Positions 35,192 through 43,444 of a DNA stretch of 64,000 bases are shown one piece after another. The notes beneath the pieces are model-generated. The model was not told the origin of the DNA. It saw only the letters and a program-made list of their open reading frames with translations, and made no database searches. Positions within the stretch are counted from its first letter, which is position 1. Each line of letters starts with the position of its first letter. Origin of the DNA: UBA3102 sp964413055 (GTDB taxonomy: Bacteria > Bacillota > Desulfotomaculia > Desulfotomaculales > Pelotomaculaceae). The stretch spans positions 248,001 to 312,000 of the forward strand of contig CAYPRB010000001.1 of assembly GCA_964413055.1 (NCBI GenBank), in the 5' to 3' direction. The position numbers and the translations under genes are program-made.

Positions 35192-36709
35192 ATGTCCGGG
35201 ACCGGGAAATTATGTCCTTGTGCCAGTGGAAAATTATATGAACAATGCTGCGGCAAGGAACGGGTTTTATATTCCCTGGATCAGGCCAGGTGGCGCCGTG
35301 CGAGCAGGAATTTACGCCGCAGCCTGGGTGAATTTGCCGACCAACCCTTTTTTGCCTGGGATGCCGCCAAGGCCCAGGACCTTTACCTCGGTAGCCTTGA
35401 TGAGTATTTAGTGGATCATGATGACGATTTTACCATGGAACGTTGTTTTGAATGGTTTGTCTTCGACTACGAACTTTCAAACGGGCAGACAATTATTGAA
35501 ACCTTTTTAGAAGAACGATTAGCCAGCCTCGGTTATTGGGAAGGCGTGCTTTTAAAAGAATGGGTGCGTACCCGTATTTCCCTTTACGAGGTTATAGAGA
35601 TTATACCGGGTAGGGGCGTGGTGCTTAAGGAGCTTTTGAAACCCGGGAAAATAACGGTGCGTGATCTTAATGCCGTGAATGAAGTAAAAGTGGGTAATAT
35701 TGTTTTAATCAGGGTGCTTAAGGTAGGGCAGGAGTATGAGTTCTCAACCAGCGGCCTGGCACTGCCTGAGTTCTGTAAGGAACCGGTGCTGAAATGGCTC
35801 AGGCGCAGCCGGCAGGAATACATCAGGCAAAAAGGCAGAAAGGCTGCAACCCGCAGTTGGGCGGCATATCTAAAAGAGAAGGCACATATTATTAATGCCC
35901 GGGCTATGGAGTTGGGGGTAGCCGAAACCCCTGAAGAAAAAATAGGTACCGGTAAAAACATGCTGGTTGCCAGGTCAATATTACCGGTTACAAGCTGGCA
36001 GCCAATCATGCAAAAGATTGACCACGCGGCTTCTTTCAGAGTGGTAAGGGTATTGAGAGACAAGTCAGGTGCTTTCAAGCAGGCAGTGGCGGCAATATTG
36101 GGTGCACCGCCCCGGCGGCCGGAAGTCGAGGCCGGGGTAAGAGACGTTATGAATAAAGGCGGCGGGGAAGCAGGCCTGCGTCCCGTGCAGGGCCTTTTGG
36201 TCCTGACCCCGCGTTTTGTGATTATCAATGCTTCAAATCCGGAACTGGTGTTTAAGTGCCGGGAATTAGTCTTGGGCTGTTTCAAGTCTGAAATTAAAGA
36301 GGACAACGATGAGCGTGACCGGGACTGGTACTCCTGGCCCGAGCCCGGTTATGCCGTTGTGGCGGGCAGTGTAAGGGATGGTTTGGAATCCCTCGGTTAC
36401 AACCCGAAGCAGCAAAAAGGAGCGCTTAAACTCTGGTTCGATTACTGTTCCAAAGAACGGCCGTCCATACGTAAAGCCGAGGTGTGGACGGCGACCGTGA
36501 TTTACACTTTTACCAGGCTGGAAATGGCAGACAAGTTGAAACAAGAAGACCTTGCCGGGCGGTATGGAGTATCTTCTTCCACCATTTCGTCCAGATTCCG
36601 GCTTTTTTGCCGGTCTCTTAATTTGGTCACTTACGATTGCCGCTATGCCACGAAGGAACCGTCTCCGTCCGGTGTGCGGAGGTGCCGGCCCCTGGGAACG
36701 AAATCCTAA
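35192..36709 (+). CDS. SEC-C metal-binding domain protein with C-terminal helix-turn-helix
   Basis: 505 residues. The N-terminal zinc-binding SEC-C motif is CPCASGKLYEQCC (residues 9-21). The middle is not assignable. Near 460-485 a helix-turn-helix is visible (LKQEDLAGRYGVSSSTISSR). The final 20 residues (ATKEPSPSGVRRC) are encoded by a degenerate copy of the dispersed palindrome, so the ancestral C-terminus was probably different. ATG 35192 follows AAGGAG. Function unknown. Confidence 0.75.
   Translation: MSGTGKLCPCASGKLYEQCCGKERVLYSLDQARWRRASRNLRRSLGEFADQPFFAWDAAKAQDLYLGSLDEYLVDHDDDFTMERCFEWFVFDYELSNGQTIIETFLEERLASLGYWEGVLLKEWVRTRISLYEVIEIIPGRGVVLKELLKPGKITVRDLNAVNEVKVGNIVLIRVLKVGQEYEFSTSGLALPEFCKEPVLKWLRRSRQEYIRQKGRKAATRSWAAYLKEKAHIINARAMELGVAETPEEKIGTGKNMLVARSILPVTSWQPIMQKIDHAASFRVVRVLRDKSGAFKQAVAAILGAPPRRPEVEAGVRDVMNKGGGEAGLRPVQGLLVLTPRFVIINASNPELVFKCRELVLGCFKSEIKEDNDERDRDWYSWPEPGYAVVAGSVRDGLESLGYNPKQQKGALKLWFDYCSKERPSIRKAEVWTATVIYTFTRLEMADKLKQEDLAGRYGVSSSTISSRFRLFCRSLNLVTYDCRYATKEPSPSGVRRCRPLGTKS
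36648..36677 (-). repeat. Degenerate dispersed REP-like palindrome inside a coding end
   Basis: CCACGAAGGAACCGTCTCCG followed by TCCGGTGTG resembles the inverted unit with several changes. It encodes ATKEPSPSG, close to VTKEPSPCH as translated from the intact unit. Confidence 0.6.
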
Positions 36710-36811
36710 CCAAAAATTTTAGCGGGAGAAGAAAATAATTTAAAAATGAAAACTGCGCTTGAGTCAATCGGAGATATTTAATAGAAATATTTGAAATAGG
36801 GGGAGAATTAA

Positions 36812-37423
36812 CTGGTTGAACTTATTGAAGCGGTTTTAACGACCATTACCAACGCCATCGCAGCCATGGGTTACTGGGGTATCGGGATTGGTATGGCCAT
36901 TGAAAGCGCTAATATTCCACTGCCCAGTGAGGTTATATTGCCCTTCGGCGGGTACCTTGTGTCTACGGGCAGGCTGGATTTTTTTGGTGTCGTAATGGCA
37001 GGTACCGTCGGGGGCACGGTGGGTTCGGCCCTGTCATATTATATCGGCCTCCGGGGCGGGAGGCCTTTATTGGTCAAGTACGGGCGTTACATAGGTTTTT
37101 CCCTGAAGCATTTGGCAACGGCCGACCGGTGGTTTGAGCAATACGGGGAAGCCACAGTGTTCTTTACCCGTCTAATGCCCGTAATCAGGACTTTTATTTC
37201 ACTTCCCGCCGGTATTGCGGAAATGAATTTCACGCGGTTTTTAGTTTATACATTTTTGGGGTCGCTGCCGTGGAGTTTCCTGCTTACTTACATCGGTCTG
37301 AAACTGGGGCAGAACTGGCAGGCGATCAAACCATGGTTCCACCGGTTGGATATAGTGATAATTATCGGTTTGGCGGTTACGGTTTGCTACTTTTGGTACC
37401 GGCGCAGAAAACGGTTCAAATGA
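36812..37423 (+). CDS. DedA-family membrane protein
   Basis: 185 residues from ATG 36866, or 203 if translation begins at CTG 36812. The longer form is favoured: an SD (GGGGGAG) lies 5-6 bases before CTG, and the extra residues (VELIEAVLTTITNAIAAM) form the usual N-terminal helix of DedA proteins. The rest has the family motifs (MAIESANIPLPSEVILPFGG, then FFTRLMPVIRTFISLPAGIA) and four to five membrane helices. DedA proteins are membrane transporters/scramblases implicated in lipid-carrier recycling and proton-motive-force balance. Confidence 0.9.
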   Translation: MVELIEAVLTTITNAIAAMGYWGIGIGMAIESANIPLPSEVILPFGGYLVSTGRLDFFGVVMAGTVGGTVGSALSYYIGLRGGRPLLVKYGRYIGFSLKHLATADRWFEQYGEATVFFTRLMPVIRTFISLPAGIAEMNFTRFLVYTFLGSLPWSFLLTYIGLKLGQNWQAIKPWFHRLDIVIIIGLAVTVCYFWYRRRKRFK

Positions 37424-37459
37424 TAATGCTTAGGTAAAAAAAACGGGGTTTGTTGGTTA

Positions 37460-38035
37460 ATGTTTGATTTATTATTGAAACTTGACCGGGAAGGTTTTTA
37501 TTTTATCAATCACAACCTGAGTAATAATTTTTGGGACTTGATTATGCCCCTGATCAGTATTTCCGGTGACGGTGGTATGATCTGGATTGCAGTTGCGCTG
37601 GTGTTAATGGTTCTTGGGTGTAGGGAAATAAAAATCGCCGCCTTTTTTATGCTGGCGGCTCTTTTCATCAGTTATCTGGTTGGGGAGGAATTACTGAAAG
37701 CTTTGTTCCAACGTCCCAGGCCTTTTCAATTCCTGCCTGAAGTTAACCTGCTGGTACCGCCTCCCGGTTCTTTTTCTTTTCCGTCGGGTCATACGGCCAA
37801 TGCATTCGCGGCCGGCCTGCTGCTGGCGCGAAAAATTTCCGCCCTGTCTCTTCCCGTCTTGGTTTTTGCTGTTTTAATGGCTATTTCCAGGGTTTATGTC
37901 GGGGTTCATTGCCCCCTGGATGTTTTGGGCGGTGCTCTGGTAGGAATAGCATGTGCCCTGCCGGTACTTAAAGCTGAAGATTTAATGCTCCGTCTGCCGG
38001 AAAAATTTAATAAAAAAATTAAACCGCCATCATAA
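37460..38035 (+). CDS. PAP2-family membrane phosphatase
   Basis: 191 residues with about six membrane helices and the three acid-phosphatase motifs KALFQRPRPF, PSGHTANAFAAG and SRVYVGVHCPLDVLGG. It probably dephosphorylates a lipid diphosphate such as undecaprenyl diphosphate or phosphatidylglycerol phosphate. ATG 37460 has only a weak SD-like GGGG. It follows dedA by 36 bases, a sensible pairing since both act on polyprenyl or phospholipid recycling. Confidence 0.9.
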   Translation: MFDLLLKLDREGFYFINHNLSNNFWDLIMPLISISGDGGMIWIAVALVLMVLGCREIKIAAFFMLAALFISYLVGEELLKALFQRPRPFQFLPEVNLLVPPPGSFSFPSGHTANAFAAGLLLARKISALSLPVLVFAVLMAISRVYVGVHCPLDVLGGALVGIACALPVLKAEDLMLRLPEKFNKKIKPPS

Positions 38036-38041
38036 ATGTGC

Positions 38042-38797
38042 TTATTCCATCACCCCGGGACCATGTTGTAAAAGGTTGGAAACCGTAACCAGCTCGTATC
38101 CTTTAGCCCTGAGTCCCTCGATAATACCGGGAAGGGCGCCGGGAGTCTGGGAAGCGGTGTCGCATGCGAACATCAGCACGATATCACCCGGATTTATTTT
38201 TTCAACTACATTTTTGACGATCTCGTCCTTGCCGGGGGTCTGAATATCCAGTGCATCCAGGCTCCACTGAATTACGTTATAACCGCTTCCGGCCGCGGTT
38301 GCCAGTACTGTATCGTTCCATGCGCCGTACGGTGTTCTAAGCAGGTGGGGAGTGACCCCGGCAGCTTCTTTGATGTAATCCGCGGCGGTGGCCAGCTCTT
38401 TTTTGACCGTTGCTTTGGTTTCCGCACTCAGGTTGATCTGGCGGTCTCCGTTGCTTCCTATTTCATGGCCTTCCTTGACAATCCGGTTGGCCAACTCCGG
38501 GTATTTCCCGGCCCACGAGCCGGAGACAAAAAAGGTTGCCTTGACACCGTATTGCTTTAAAACTTCTAAGACCGTTCCGGGCACTCTTTGACCCCAGTTA
38601 ATATTGAAAGTAAGAGCCGCGACCTTGTCTTTGGTTTGTACCTGGTAAATGGGATGGGGCTTGGATTGGGCCGTCGTGAAAATTTCAGCCGGTTGCAGCA
38701 GGGCGGCGGCAAGCAGCAGCGTTGCCAGGCCGAACATCAGAACGTTAATGGAAGCTCTTTTAATTTTAGAAAAACTTAAATAAAACACCTTCACCAT
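38042..38797 (-). CDS. PdaB-like polysaccharide deacetylase family protein with altered active site
   Basis: 251 residues. One N-terminal membrane helix precedes a NodB-type domain most like the sporulation protein PdaB. However, the motif normally TF-D-ISWG reads TFNINWG, and HEIGSHGYRY reads HEIGSNGDRQ, so the catalytic Asp and zinc-binding His are replaced by Asn and others. It may be a binding or structural pseudo-enzyme, perhaps in the spore wall. I start at ATG 38797 behind AGAGGTGG. Convergent with the PAP2 gene, 6 bases apart. Confidence 0.85.
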   Translation of the reverse strand: MVKVFYLSFSKIKRASINVLMFGLATLLLAAALLQPAEIFTTAQSKPHPIYQVQTKDKVAALTFNINWGQRVPGTVLEVLKQYGVKATFFVSGSWAGKYPELANRIVKEGHEIGSNGDRQINLSAETKATVKKELATAADYIKEAAGVTPHLLRTPYGAWNDTVLATAAGSGYNVIQWSLDALDIQTPGKDEIVKNVVEKINPGDIVLMFACDTASQTPGALPGIIEGLRAKGYELVTVSNLLQHGPGVME

Positions 38798-38911
38798 AAC
38801 CACCTCTTATTGTATGTAATTACCAAATAATATTATGGTAAATAAAAATTTATAACAATTATTTCCACTGTTGCGAATAAAGTTTATCAGGCGGTGGCAA
38901 TAGCAGGGGAC

Positions 38912-38940
38912 TTGACTTTGCTAAAACTTTAGGCCATAAT
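38912..38940 (+). promoter_or_regulatory. Promoter of tRNA-Val
   Basis: TTGACT (38912-38917) and CATAAT (38935-38940) with a 17-base spacer, placing the transcription start about 5 bases ahead of the tRNA. Confidence 0.75.
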
Positions 38941-38951
38941 ATATGATACAC

Positions 38952-39026
38952 GGGCGGGTAGTTCAGTGGGAGAACGTCTGCTTGACACGCAGAAGGCCGG
39001 AAGTTCAATTCTTCTCCCGCCCACCA
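38952..39026 (+). tRNA. tRNA-Val (anticodon GAC)
   Basis: The acceptor stem GGGCGGG pairs with CCCGCCC, discriminator A, CCA encoded (39024-39026). The anticodon arm TCTGC-TTGACAC-GCAGA gives GAC. The T-arm has GTTCAATTC. 75 bases including CCA. Confidence 0.95.
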
Positions 39027-39034
39027 GGGAAACA

Positions 39035-39076
39035 AAGCCCTCCGGGGATTGGTCCAGATCCTCCGGAGGGCTTTTT
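39035..39076 (+). terminator. Rho-independent terminator after tRNA-Val
   Basis: AAGCCCTCCGG (39035-39045) pairs with CCGGAGGGCTT (39063-39073), followed by TTT. Confidence 0.85.
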
Positions 39077-39094
39077 GGTGCCCGATGTTACTTT

Positions 39095-39907
39095 TTATAA
39101 TCCATATTGACGTTTCATTTTTTCTATATACCTGTAATAGTCAGAATGAGTTAATTTAGAAGCCGCCGCTTCATCAAGCACAACCGTGATGTTTCCACGG
39201 TGCAGTTGTATGGCCGACGCGGTTATTTGCGATGTGACGGGTCCTTCCAGGCATTTGGCGACAACATCAGCTTTTTTAGAGCCACTTACAAGCATTAAAA
39301 TATTCTTTGCATCCAGTATGGTTCCAATACCCATTGTGATGGCAAAATGGGGCATCTGGCTGCGATCAATACCGGCTTTTTTGTAAAAAGCTTCGTAGTT
39401 GTCATCCAGGGTCTGTTTTGTCAATACCTGCACGCCGGTTCTCGAGCCGAGGGATGAGCCGGGTTCATTGAATCCCCAATGGCCGTCACCGCCAAGCCCC
39501 AAAAGCTGCAAGTCAATACCGCCGGTCTTCTTGATTGCTTCTTCGTACCACCGGCAATACTTTTCCGGTTCTTTTGTTTGACCGTCAGGTATATGGATAT
39601 TTTCCTTTCTAATATTAACATGCTTGAACAATTCCTCGTACATGAACCGGGCATAGCTTTGGTCCATATGGTAGGGCTTCTCCAGGTCCATTCCCGCGCC
39701 AAGGTATTCGTCAAGATTAAATGTTCTGACCCGCGAGAAATCAAGACCCTTCCGGTGCATTGCGACCAGTTCCTTATAGGTGCCGATGGGGGTGCTTCCC
39801 GTCGCCAACCCGAGGACACAGTCCGGTTTTGATTTTACATAACCCGCAATAAGCTCTGCCGCGTATCGACTCATTTGTTCATAATTTTCCCTGATTATAA
39901 TATCCAT
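39095..39907 (-). CDS. nagB: Glucosamine-6-phosphate deaminase
   Basis: 270 residues. It converts glucosamine-6-phosphate to fructose-6-phosphate and ammonia. The motifs LGLATGSTPIGTYKEL, FNLDEYLG and LGLGGDGHWGFNEPGS are all present. In most NagB the last reads GIGxDGHIAFNEPGS; the GHWGFNEP form is seen in some Firmicutes. ATG 39907 with SD AGGAGAA on the minus strand. It stands alone, beside no other amino-sugar gene. Confidence 0.93.
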   Translation of the reverse strand: MDIIIRENYEQMSRYAAELIAGYVKSKPDCVLGLATGSTPIGTYKELVAMHRKGLDFSRVRTFNLDEYLGAGMDLEKPYHMDQSYARFMYEELFKHVNIRKENIHIPDGQTKEPEKYCRWYEEAIKKTGGIDLQLLGLGGDGHWGFNEPGSSLGSRTGVQVLTKQTLDDNYEAFYKKAGIDRSQMPHFAITMGIGTILDAKNILMLVSGSKKADVVAKCLEGPVTSQITASAIQLHRGNITVVLDEAAASKLTHSDYYRYIEKMKRQYGL

Positions 39908-40045
39908 GTTTATTCTCCTATCTTTTCTGATGACGTATGATTTATTATATAAAAAATATTTTTGTAGATAAATACCTTTTAATACAAAATCAATAATTTA
40001 CACGGCTAGTGATAATGGCATCATCAAATTACTCCGGTTAGATTG

Positions 40046-40098
40046 CCGGGTTTTGCTGCTTTTTTGGAGTTCGCGGTTGACTTAAAGGCAAAACCCGG
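40046..40098. repeat. 11-bp inverted repeat flanking the TetR-gene -35 element
   Basis: CCGGGTTTTGC (40046-40056) and GCAAAACCCGG (40088-40098) are perfect complements 31 bases apart. The right arm lies in the promoter spacer. It could be a second regulator site or a terminator-like hairpin. Confidence 0.5.
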
Positions 40099-40105
40099 AT
40101 ACAAT
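40077..40105 (+). promoter_or_regulatory. Promoter of the TetR-ABC operon
   Basis: TTGACT (40077-40082) and TACAAT (40100-40105) with a 17-base spacer. A 14-bp palindrome begins 4 bases after the -10 box. Confidence 0.8.
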
Positions 40106-40108
40106 GTT

Positions 40109-40142
40109 AACTATAAAATGAATCCCGGTTCATTTTATAGTT
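40109..40142. promoter_or_regulatory. Probable TetR operator (site 1)
   Basis: Arms 40109-40122 and 40129-40142 are perfect 14-bp complements around TCCCGG. The core is AAATGAA-N6-TTCATTT. It covers the predicted start of transcription, where a bound repressor would block the polymerase. The same core is at 43382-43411. Confidence 0.75.
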
Positions 40143-40162
40143 GAAATCCGAGGTGACGTGCC

Positions 40163-40774
40163 GTGGCATACCGGCGGACAAATAAGATCAAAGAAAAAAT
40201 GGCAGGTAAAAGAAGAGAAATCATTAAGGCGGCCCGGCAAGTGTTTGCGGAAAACAGCTATCAGGGAACTTCCGTCAAGACTTTGGCACGAAAGGCAAAA
40301 ATCGCCACCGGAACTTTTTATCTCTATTTTGCTAATAAAGAAACGCTTATTAATACGATTGTCGATGAAATGTTTGTTGAACTTTTGGAACATATCAAAA
40401 ATGAACGGGCGGTTTATACTGATAGATTTGACAAGCTGCAAGCTTCCATGGAGGCCTGTATTAAACTTTTTATTAAAGAAAACAACCTGGCTAAAATCCT
40501 TTTGATTCAGGTACCCGGAGTAAATAACGCGTTTAATGCCAAGTTGTTTGAAATTGAAAACGAGTTGATCAAGTTGACCAAAGAGGACCTGGATGAGTTG
40601 AAGGTTCAGGGAAGACTGGCCGGTGCGGACACGCTGGTCAGTGCCATGGCTTTTGTGGGCAGTTTCCGGCAGGTAATTATCGGCTGGCTCCGTGATGGCA
40701 GGCCGGAAAATCTTGACCGGGCATTTTCCACCTTGATGCAGTACAACCTTAGAGGTTTGGGAAAAAATAAATAA
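40163..40774 (+). CDS. TetR-family transcriptional regulator
   Basis: 203 residues. The N-terminal HTH has VFAENSYQGTSVKTLARKAK and IATGTFYLYFANKETL, typical of TetR/AcrR. The C-terminal ligand domain is helical. The gene opens an operon with the ABC ATPase (15 bases on) and permease, and the palindrome at its promoter matches that in front of the binding-protein gene at 43445. It is therefore the likely local repressor of the whole transporter. The start is GTG 40163; weak SD CCGAGGTG. Confidence 0.9.
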   Translation: MAYRRTNKIKEKMAGKRREIIKAARQVFAENSYQGTSVKTLARKAKIATGTFYLYFANKETLINTIVDEMFVELLEHIKNERAVYTDRFDKLQASMEACIKLFIKENNLAKILLIQVPGVNNAFNAKLFEIENELIKLTKEDLDELKVQGRLAGADTLVSAMAFVGSFRQVIIGWLRDGRPENLDRAFSTLMQYNLRGLGKNK

Positions 40775-40789
40775 TTTTCAGCTAGGAAA

Positions 40790-41572
40790 ATGATGAGAAT
40801 GAAAGATAATTACGTGTTAATTGAATCTTTGCGGGTTGATTACCGGCAGGGTAAAAAAGCGCTTACGGCGTTGGAAGCGGTTGATTTATCCCTCCCCGCA
40901 GGAAAAACAGGGGTGCTCATCGGTCCTTCCGGATGTGGCAAGAGCACGCTTTTAAATATTTTGGCAGGTTTGAATTCCCGTTATTCCGGTAAGGTGCTGA
41001 TAGATGGCCGGCTGCCGGTGAGTGGGGGAGAAACCGCATTAATTTTACAGGATTACGGTTTATTACCCTGGAAAACGGTTTGGGATAATGTAATTCTGGG
41101 CCTGCGTTTGAGAAAAAAGACTTTCCGGGAAACCAAAGCCAAAGCGGAGGCGGTTTTAGACAAATTGGACCTTTTACATATGACCCAAAGGTTTCCGTCC
41201 CAATTGAGCGGGGGACAAAGGCAGCGGGTGGCTGTCGCCCGCGCTTTGGTGCTGGAGCCAAAACTGCTGCTCATGGACGAGCCTTTTTCTTCCCTGGATG
41301 CTTTAACCCGGGAAGAAATACAAAATTTTCTCCTGAAAATCTGGGAAGAAACCCGGCTGACGATACTATTGGTGACCCATAATATCGAAGAAGCAGTTTT
41401 TCTGGGGCAGAAGATTTTTGTCATGTCGCCCGGACCGGGGCGTATAGAACAAGAATTGGAAAATAAAATGGCGGGAGATTACCACCTGCGGGGGCAAATG
41501 CGGTTTTTGGAAAGGTGTAATTACCTGCGCTCATTGCTGCACCGGAGGGATAATTATGGGTTTGGTGCTTGA
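40790..41572 (+). CDS. ABC transporter ATP-binding protein, NrtD/SsuB/TauB type
   Basis: 260 residues. Walker A GPSGCGKSTLL near 44, Q-loop LILQDYGLLPWKTV, signature LSGGQRQRVAVARAL, Walker B LLLMDEPFSSLDA and switch His in LVTHNIEEA. The GLLPWKTVWDN stretch is typical of nitrate/sulfonate/taurine/pyrimidine-precursor importers. ATG 40799 is an alternative start. Its end overlaps the permease by 17 bases. Confidence 0.92.
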   Translation: MMRMKDNYVLIESLRVDYRQGKKALTALEAVDLSLPAGKTGVLIGPSGCGKSTLLNILAGLNSRYSGKVLIDGRLPVSGGETALILQDYGLLPWKTVWDNVILGLRLRKKTFRETKAKAEAVLDKLDLLHMTQRFPSQLSGGQRQRVAVARALVLEPKLLLMDEPFSSLDALTREEIQNFLLKIWEETRLTILLVTHNIEEAVFLGQKIFVMSPGPGRIEQELENKMAGDYHLRGQMRFLERCNYLRSLLHRRDNYGFGA

Positions 41573-42314
41573 AAAGATAGGGAAAACCTTGCCTCTGCTG
41601 TATGCAGTAATAATCATGATTCTTTTCTGGTGGCTGCTGGCGCTGGGATTAAAAAGCCCGGCGGTTCCACCGCCTTCGGAAGCCTTGAAAATTTTTTGGG
41701 ACAGCATGCGGGGGGACCTGCTTCCCCACCTGGGTGTGAGCCTCTATCGTGTTCTGGTAAGCATGTTTTTAGCCGCGCTAACCGCGGTGCCTTTGGGAAT
41801 TGTTCTGGGGAAGAACCCGGAACTGGATTCAAAAGCGGCGCCCCTGATTTATTTGACCTATCCGGTGCCCAAGGTGGTATTTATGCCCGTTCTGCTGATC
41901 GTACTGGGTATTGGGGATGTTTCCAAAATTGTCTTAATTACTCTGATTGCCTTCTATCAGATTTTGATTACTACCCGGGATGCGGCCAAGAACCTGGAAA
42001 AAGAATATGTGCTTTCCGTAAAGTCCCTTGGTGCTACCAACCGGGACCTGTACCGTCACGTTTATCTGCCCGGGTGTTTGCCGGCGATACTTACTTCTCT
42101 GAGACTGGGGCTGGGTACTGCCATGGCGGTCCTTTTCCTGGTGGAAACTTACGCCACCCATATGGGCATCGGTTTTTTTATCATGGATTCCCTGAGCCGG
42201 ATGAATTATGAAGAGATGTTTGCCGGCATTATTGCCATGGGCTTAATGGGTTTGTTACTTTACTTAATCTTGGATGTGACAGAAAAGAATTTATGTGCCT
42301 GGTTGCATTTATAA
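41556..42314 (+). CDS. ABC transporter permease, SsuC/TauC type
   Basis: 252 residues with six hydrophobic segments and the family's EAA loop (YVLSVKSLGATNRDLYRHVY, then LPGCLPAILTSLRLGLG). It forms the membrane channel with the ATPase just upstream. Its last 6 bases overlap the end of menA on the other strand. Confidence 0.92.
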   Translation: MGLVLEKIGKTLPLLYAVIIMILFWWLLALGLKSPAVPPPSEALKIFWDSMRGDLLPHLGVSLYRVLVSMFLAALTAVPLGIVLGKNPELDSKAAPLIYLTYPVPKVVFMPVLLIVLGIGDVSKIVLITLIAFYQILITTRDAAKNLEKEYVLSVKSLGATNRDLYRHVYLPGCLPAILTSLRLGLGTAMAVLFLVETYATHMGIGFFIMDSLSRMNYEEMFAGIIAMGLMGLLLYLILDVTEKNLCAWLHL

Positions 42315-43217
42315 TAATTTCGCCAAAAGATAACCCAGGGAAAATAAAATGCTAAAAACCAATCCGAAACGGGCGGTTCCAGCCAGGGTGTCATTGAGCG
42401 CAACCCCTTGCTTGGTCCGGATGTCCCGGACCAGTGCAGGAACCAGGGGTAAAGACAACCACGAAACCAGAATCCAGGCCGAAACCTGGCCGCCAAGGTG
42501 CATTACGAGTGGTACCGTTAGGGAAATACCCAGCAGAAGATAATATTCCATTTGCGTGCCGGACGGTCCCAGGCGGACGGCCAGGGTTCTTTTGCCCGCT
42601 TTACGGTCGGTATCCAAGTCCCGGAAATTATTGACCACCAGTATGGCGGTGACTAAAAACCCCATGGGCAGGGATGCCCACCAGACTACACTGTTTAACT
42701 GCAGGGCCTGGACGTAGTAAGTGCCGCCTACCGCTACCGGCCCGAAGAAAATAAAAACCAGGACATCTCCCAAACCGTGATAGCCAAGGGGATAAGGCCC
42801 ACCTGTATATGCGATTGCCGCGATGATGCAAAAAATGCCGATTGCGAGTATCGGCCAGCCGCCCACCCGGGTGAGGTAAATGCCGATCAAAAAAGCAAGG
42901 GCAAAAACCGCCAGCATGCCCCGCATAACCTGATGGGGGGGTAAGAGGCCGGCCTGAGTTACCCTTACCGGACCGGTTCTCTCTTTGGTGTCGGTACCTT
43001 TTTTAAAATCATACACATCATTGGCCAGGTTGGAGCCGATCTGCAGCAGTAAAGCTGCCGCCAGCGCCGCTGCCGCCGGACCGGAACTAAAGACCCGGTC
43101 GCCCAGGGCCAGGGCCGTACCCACTATTACGGGACTGGTAGCGGCGGGTAAGGTTTTAGGGCGGATGGCCAGTAGCCAAATTTTAAAAGTACTCAATTTT
43201 CCCTCTGGTTTCGACAT
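42309..43217 (-). CDS. menA: 1,4-dihydroxy-2-naphthoate polyprenyltransferase (MenA)
   Basis: 302 residues with about nine membrane helices. The UbiA-family metal-binding motifs are NDVYDFKKGTD near 64 and FRDLDTDRKAGKRTLA near 192. The MenA branch is suggested by GPVRVTQAGLLPP. It attaches the polyprenyl chain to the naphthoquinone in menaquinone synthesis. It lies inside the TetR-controlled transporter locus, in the opposite direction and with its own SD (AGGAGA). A futalosine-type quinone route could also use a UbiA enzyme of this kind. Confidence 0.88.
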   Translation of the reverse strand: MSKPEGKLSTFKIWLLAIRPKTLPAATSPVIVGTALALGDRVFSSGPAAAALAAALLLQIGSNLANDVYDFKKGTDTKERTGPVRVTQAGLLPPHQVMRGMLAVFALAFLIGIYLTRVGGWPILAIGIFCIIAAIAYTGGPYPLGYHGLGDVLVFIFFGPVAVGGTYYVQALQLNSVVWWASLPMGFLVTAILVVNNFRDLDTDRKAGKRTLAVRLGPSGTQMEYYLLLGISLTVPLVMHLGGQVSAWILVSWLSLPLVPALVRDIRTKQGVALNDTLAGTARFGLVFSILFSLGYLLAKLL

Positions 43218-43347
43218 GATTGCTCTCCTGGATTGCTACATACGGTTGGTGTCTTTTTATTTATTCTGCATTCATGAGAATTAATCCTTCTTACGTGCAT
43301 AGTCGACTTTTCCCTCAAGGTTTTAGTGCTGATTTGCTAATGAGCTA

Positions 43348-43376
43348 TTGACATTTTAACCGGAAAATTCTATGAT
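43348..43376 (+). promoter_or_regulatory. Promoter of the ABC binding-protein gene
   Basis: TTGACA (43348-43353) and TATGAT (43371-43376) with an exact 17-base spacer. The palindrome at 43382 begins 6 bases later. Confidence 0.8.
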
Positions 43377-43381
43377 TACAC

Positions 43382-43411
43382 CTAAGAAATGAATACGTGT
43401 TCATTTCTTAG
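43382..43411. promoter_or_regulatory. Probable TetR operator (site 2)
   Basis: Arms 43382-43393 and 43400-43411 are perfect 12-bp complements around TACGTG. The core AAATGAAT-N4-GTTCATTT is shared with site 1. The palindrome centre lies about 20 bases after the -10 box in both promoters. Confidence 0.75.
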
Positions 43412-43444
43412 AATAGATTATTAAACTGCCGGGAGGGAATTGCT

